Positions 61,771 to 64,000 of a DNA stretch of 64,000 nt are shown one piece after another. The position numbers and the translations under genes are program-made. The stretch's first letter is position 1, and every line of letters begins with the position of its first letter. This DNA is from Bacteroidetes bacterium UKL13-3. GTDB taxonomy: Bacteria > Bacteroidota > Bacteroidia > UKL13-3. Under the pieces are notes generated by a model. That model ran no database searches, was not told the origin of the DNA, and saw only the letters and a program-made list of their open reading frames with translations. The stretch is from the NCBI GenBank assembly GCA_001602415.1, contig CP012155.1, positions 2,288,223-2,352,222 of the forward strand, given 5' to 3'.

Positions 61771-63057
61771 TTAGTTCTTATCTCTGTTGGAGCGGCCAAC
61801 GTAGCTCATTACACAGCGGAAACCTGTGTATGAATTTGCACTATCTTGGTACTCATACGTTCTGGTACCACAATTAATAAAGTGCGCGATGTCTTTCCAG
61901 GAACCTCCACGGATAACCTTACGTTTTAATGTTTCAGGTTCATCTGCTTTTGCATCATATTGATAATCCGGATTCAAATCATGTGAGAACATGTTACCCG
62001 ACTCTGCATAAGCAGAAATAGTCCATTCGGCAACATTACCAGCCATATCATACAAACCAAAATCGTTAGGGAAATACGATGAAACTTTTACGGGATACAA
62101 ACCTCCATCTTGCATGTAATCTCCACGCATTGGCTTAAAGTTAGCCAAAGAGCACCCTTTAGCATTTTTCACATAAGGACCGCCCCAAGGATACATATTC
62201 AAATCTCTACCTCCACGAGCAGCATATTCCCACTCATACTCTGTTGGCAAACGAAAATCGGTAACGGTACTTTCTTCCATATCGTTGTAGAACGAATTAA
62301 GGTAAATTGTTCTCCAACGGCAAAATGCTTTTGCTTGATTCCAATTAACACCCACTACTGGATAGTCGTCATATTTCGGATGCCAGAAATAAACTTGGGT
62401 CATTGGCTCGTTGTATGAATACGTGAAATCACGCATAAAAACAAGAGTGTCTGGGTAAATCTTCTCCTCTTCAACCGTCTTGTATTTACCTCTGTTAGTG
62501 GCATAACCATTTTTTCGGTGTAAACGTGAAGCAGAGCGTAAGTCAATATTTTCGTATTTGTAGATCAACTTTCTAACGTCAATCTGCTTCATTCTATAAT
62601 ATGTTTCTTCTTGGTTATAGTATAATTCTTTTATGGCCTCGTTACCGGCAACATCTTCAGGTAGAATTTTAGCTTCATAATTCAAGAAATGTTCACCTGT
62701 TTCATCGTCTGTAATCCAATACGTTTCAGGGTTTTGTTCGCCTAATCGCTCTCTGACCATTGAATCCAATACGTTTTGAACAAATTGGCGGTATTCATTA
62801 TTGGTAATCTCTGTCTCGTCCATATAGAACGCCACAATTGATACCTGTTTGTTAGGTGAAACTTGGGCCATAGGCACATCTTGCTCGTTAGCTCCAATGT
62901 GGATGGAACCAGTAGGTATATAAATGGTACCGTAAGGCTGAGGGTGAAACCATTGTGGTCGGCCCTGAACTCCTGTTAACTCACCTTTATCTCCAGTTGA
63001 ACAAGCAACAATTGAGCCCGCTACTAAGAAGAGTAAAATCAAACGAATACTTTTCAT
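61771..63057 (-). CDS. gldK: Gliding motility/T9SS lipoprotein GldK
   Basis: 428 residues. Lipobox AGSIVAC, then an FGE-sulfatase-like fold (PTGSIHIGANEQDVPMAQVS, FYMDETEITNNEYRQFVQNV, YPVVGVNWNQAKAFCRWRTI, LPTEYEWEYAARGGRDLNMY, GLYDMAGNVAEWTISAYAES, RKVIRGGSWKDIAHFI, YTGFRCVMSYVGRS). GldK with GldN forms the outer-membrane-associated ring of the T9SS. It is transcribed from a full-consensus promoter just upstream. Confidence 0.96.
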   Translation of the reverse strand: MKSIRLILLFLVAGSIVACSTGDKGELTGVQGRPQWFHPQPYGTIYIPTGSIHIGANEQDVPMAQVSPNKQVSIVAFYMDETEITNNEYRQFVQNVLDSMVRERLGEQNPETYWITDDETGEHFLNYEAKILPEDVAGNEAIKELYYNQEETYYRMKQIDVRKLIYKYENIDLRSASRLHRKNGYATNRGKYKTVEEEKIYPDTLVFMRDFTYSYNEPMTQVYFWHPKYDDYPVVGVNWNQAKAFCRWRTIYLNSFYNDMEESTVTDFRLPTEYEWEYAARGGRDLNMYPWGGPYVKNAKGCSLANFKPMRGDYMQDGGLYPVKVSSYFPNDFGLYDMAGNVAEWTISAYAESGNMFSHDLNPDYQYDAKADEPETLKRKVIRGGSWKDIAHFINCGTRTYEYQDSANSYTGFRCVMSYVGRSNRDKN

Positions 63058-63087
63058 TTTGTTACTATATACTTATGTTAAGTAATG

Positions 63088-63117
63088 CAAATCTATAAAA
63101 TGTTTTAAACTACGCAA
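63088..63117 (-). promoter_or_regulatory. Consensus promoter of gldKLMN
   Basis: On the minus strand TTG (63115-63117), exactly 19 nt, TAGATTTG (63088-63095): full match. It lies between the porP-like stop and the gldK ATG, giving a leader of about 24 nt. It shows that gldKLMN need not depend on the porP-like gene. Confidence 0.75.
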
Positions 63118-63170
63118 GTTTTTTTATGCCTGGATGTAAACTAAACGTTATATTATTGCTGCTTATTGTA

Positions 63171-64000
63171 TTATAAAAAGCGAGGGGTTAACCTTGGCAC
63201 AGGTGGCTTATCTGGTTTAGGGTTAAATTTAGGCATAAAACAATACCTCAATGCTATTTCATGCGAACCAGTACTGTAGCTAATAATGTTACTGGTTGTT
63301 AAATCATACGAATAACCAACCTGCAAGGTTTCGGTGAACTTGTAACCTATTAATATCACAACAGCATCAGCGGTACGATAGCTTAAACCTCCTCTAATTT
63401 TGTTGTTGTACATTAACATTGCATTGATATCGGCTGATGTTTTGGCCACATCTGTTTTAATCAAAATATTGGGTTCAATTGCCAATGAAGGCGATAGTTC
63501 GTATGAAGCACCTGTCATCAAGTAATAATGCATTTTCATAGGATTATCAATTTGATCATACTTAGCATTACCTTGATTTAAGTGTGTTGCAGATAAACCT
63601 GCATACACGTTATTAAATCTCCACAACGTTGGCATTGTATAATACAAACCAATATTTATATCGGGTGCAAAACCAGTTACATCTGTGCTAGGAATGAATG
63701 CATCCCCATCTTGAAGCGGCTTTAATTTACCTCCCGCCAACGACTTTTGCATGAAACCAACACCCACCCCCAACGCTAACACATTGTCGTTTTTAAAACG
63801 TTGGCGATATGATAAAGCCAACGTAGGATTCAAACTATTTTCCCAACCCAACTGATCACGAACAATATTAGCGCCCACACCAAATTTTCCAGCAATAGGT
63901 GCATGGATATTGATTACTTGCGTAGAAGGGGATGCTCCATCTTTACTGTTACCAAACCCTAACCATTGCGTACGAGCAAGTCCGGTAACACAAATTTTAT
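63171..64000 (-). CDS. PorP/SprF family T9SS outer-membrane protein, 3' part
   Basis: The frame runs open to the right window edge; about 276 C-terminal residues are visible. PorP/SprF pattern: VTGLARTQWLGFGNSKDGAS at the edge, PSTQVINIHAPIAGKFGVGA, then an 8-10 strand barrel with SYRQRFKNDNVLALGVGVGF, YAGLSATHLNQG, YLMTGASYELSPSLAIEPNI and LQVGYSYDLTTSNIISYSTG, ending EIALRYCFMPK. It helps export or anchor adhesins and gliding machinery. Position before gldK matches por operons. The internal ATG at 63878 lies in the barrel and is not the start. Confidence 0.9.
   Translation of the reverse strand, partial: KICVTGLARTQWLGFGNSKDGASPSTQVINIHAPIAGKFGVGANIVRDQLGWENSLNPTLALSYRQRFKNDNVLALGVGVGFMQKSLAGGKLKPLQDGDAFIPSTDVTGFAPDINIGLYYTMPTLWRFNNVYAGLSATHLNQGNAKYDQIDNPMKMHYYLMTGASYELSPSLAIEPNILIKTDVAKTSADINAMLMYNNKIRGGLSYRTADAVVILIGYKFTETLQVGYSYDLTTSNIISYSTGSHEIALRYCFMPKFNPKPDKPPVPRLTPRFL

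Overview
This window is chromosomal DNA of a free-living Bacteroidota bacterium. The signs are AT-rich sequence, promoters of the TTG-N19-TAnnTTTG type, a gliding/type IX secretion (T9SS) operon (porP/sprF-like, gldK, gldL, gldM, gldN), two proteins with T9SS C-terminal sorting domains, a GLPGLI protein beside a TonB-receptor-like protein, a K+-dependent type membrane pyrophosphatase, and many lipoproteins with short lipoboxes. The family or genus cannot be fixed from the sequence alone. No prophage, transposase, integrase or CRISPR array is visible.

Layout. 1-8 kb: outer-membrane proteins (DUF2490 end, a frameshifted helix-hairpin-helix barrel protein, a PorV/FadL-like barrel, a DUF2279 protein) around hppA, whose product carries an unusual Cys/Met-rich tail. 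8-15 kb: GLPGLI/TonB-like pair, a lipoprotein with a small secreted protein, a haem-motif lipoprotein, DUF4920 and tRNA-Cys. 15-25 kb: housekeeping genes (yqgE, pdxH, a wecA-like gene, rdgB, ilvE, dcd, a GT2 gene with a 40-codon lipoprotein gene, dedA, ispE, a phosphoesterase). 25-39 kb: DinB protein, M1 peptidase-barrel fusion, membrane-anchored GIY-YIG protein, Nif3/zinc-ribbon pair, 2OG oxygenase, tRNA-Leu(CAA), slyD, lipocalin and spoT.

39.6-40.4 kb is the most unusual place. A consensus promoter is followed not directly by its tRNA but by seven identical 99-bp units. Each unit begins with the first 20 nt of tRNA-Leu(UAG), has an 18-bp palindrome in place of part of the D loop, resumes the tRNA for 16 nt, then diverges. 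The intact tRNA-Leu(UAG) and tig follow.

41-50 kb holds a frameshifted accessory gene, dtd-rsgA, a photolyase with a divergent TIGR03643/DUF2256/DUF429 operon (DUF2256 is only 47 codons), ppx, a thioredoxin-fold pseudogene with three lesions, maf and a nucleotidyltransferase pair. 50-58 kb: Ldh-family oxidoreductase, a prohibitin-like protein, LutA-type protein, UMF1 transporter, a T9SS-exported esterase-like protein and clpP-clpX. 58.4-64 kb is the gld/por operon, which would power export of the two sorting-domain proteins encoded in the same window.

Three genes are interrupted by small indels, two of them only at homopolymer runs. Sequencing error and true decay must therefore be separated by looking at reads.
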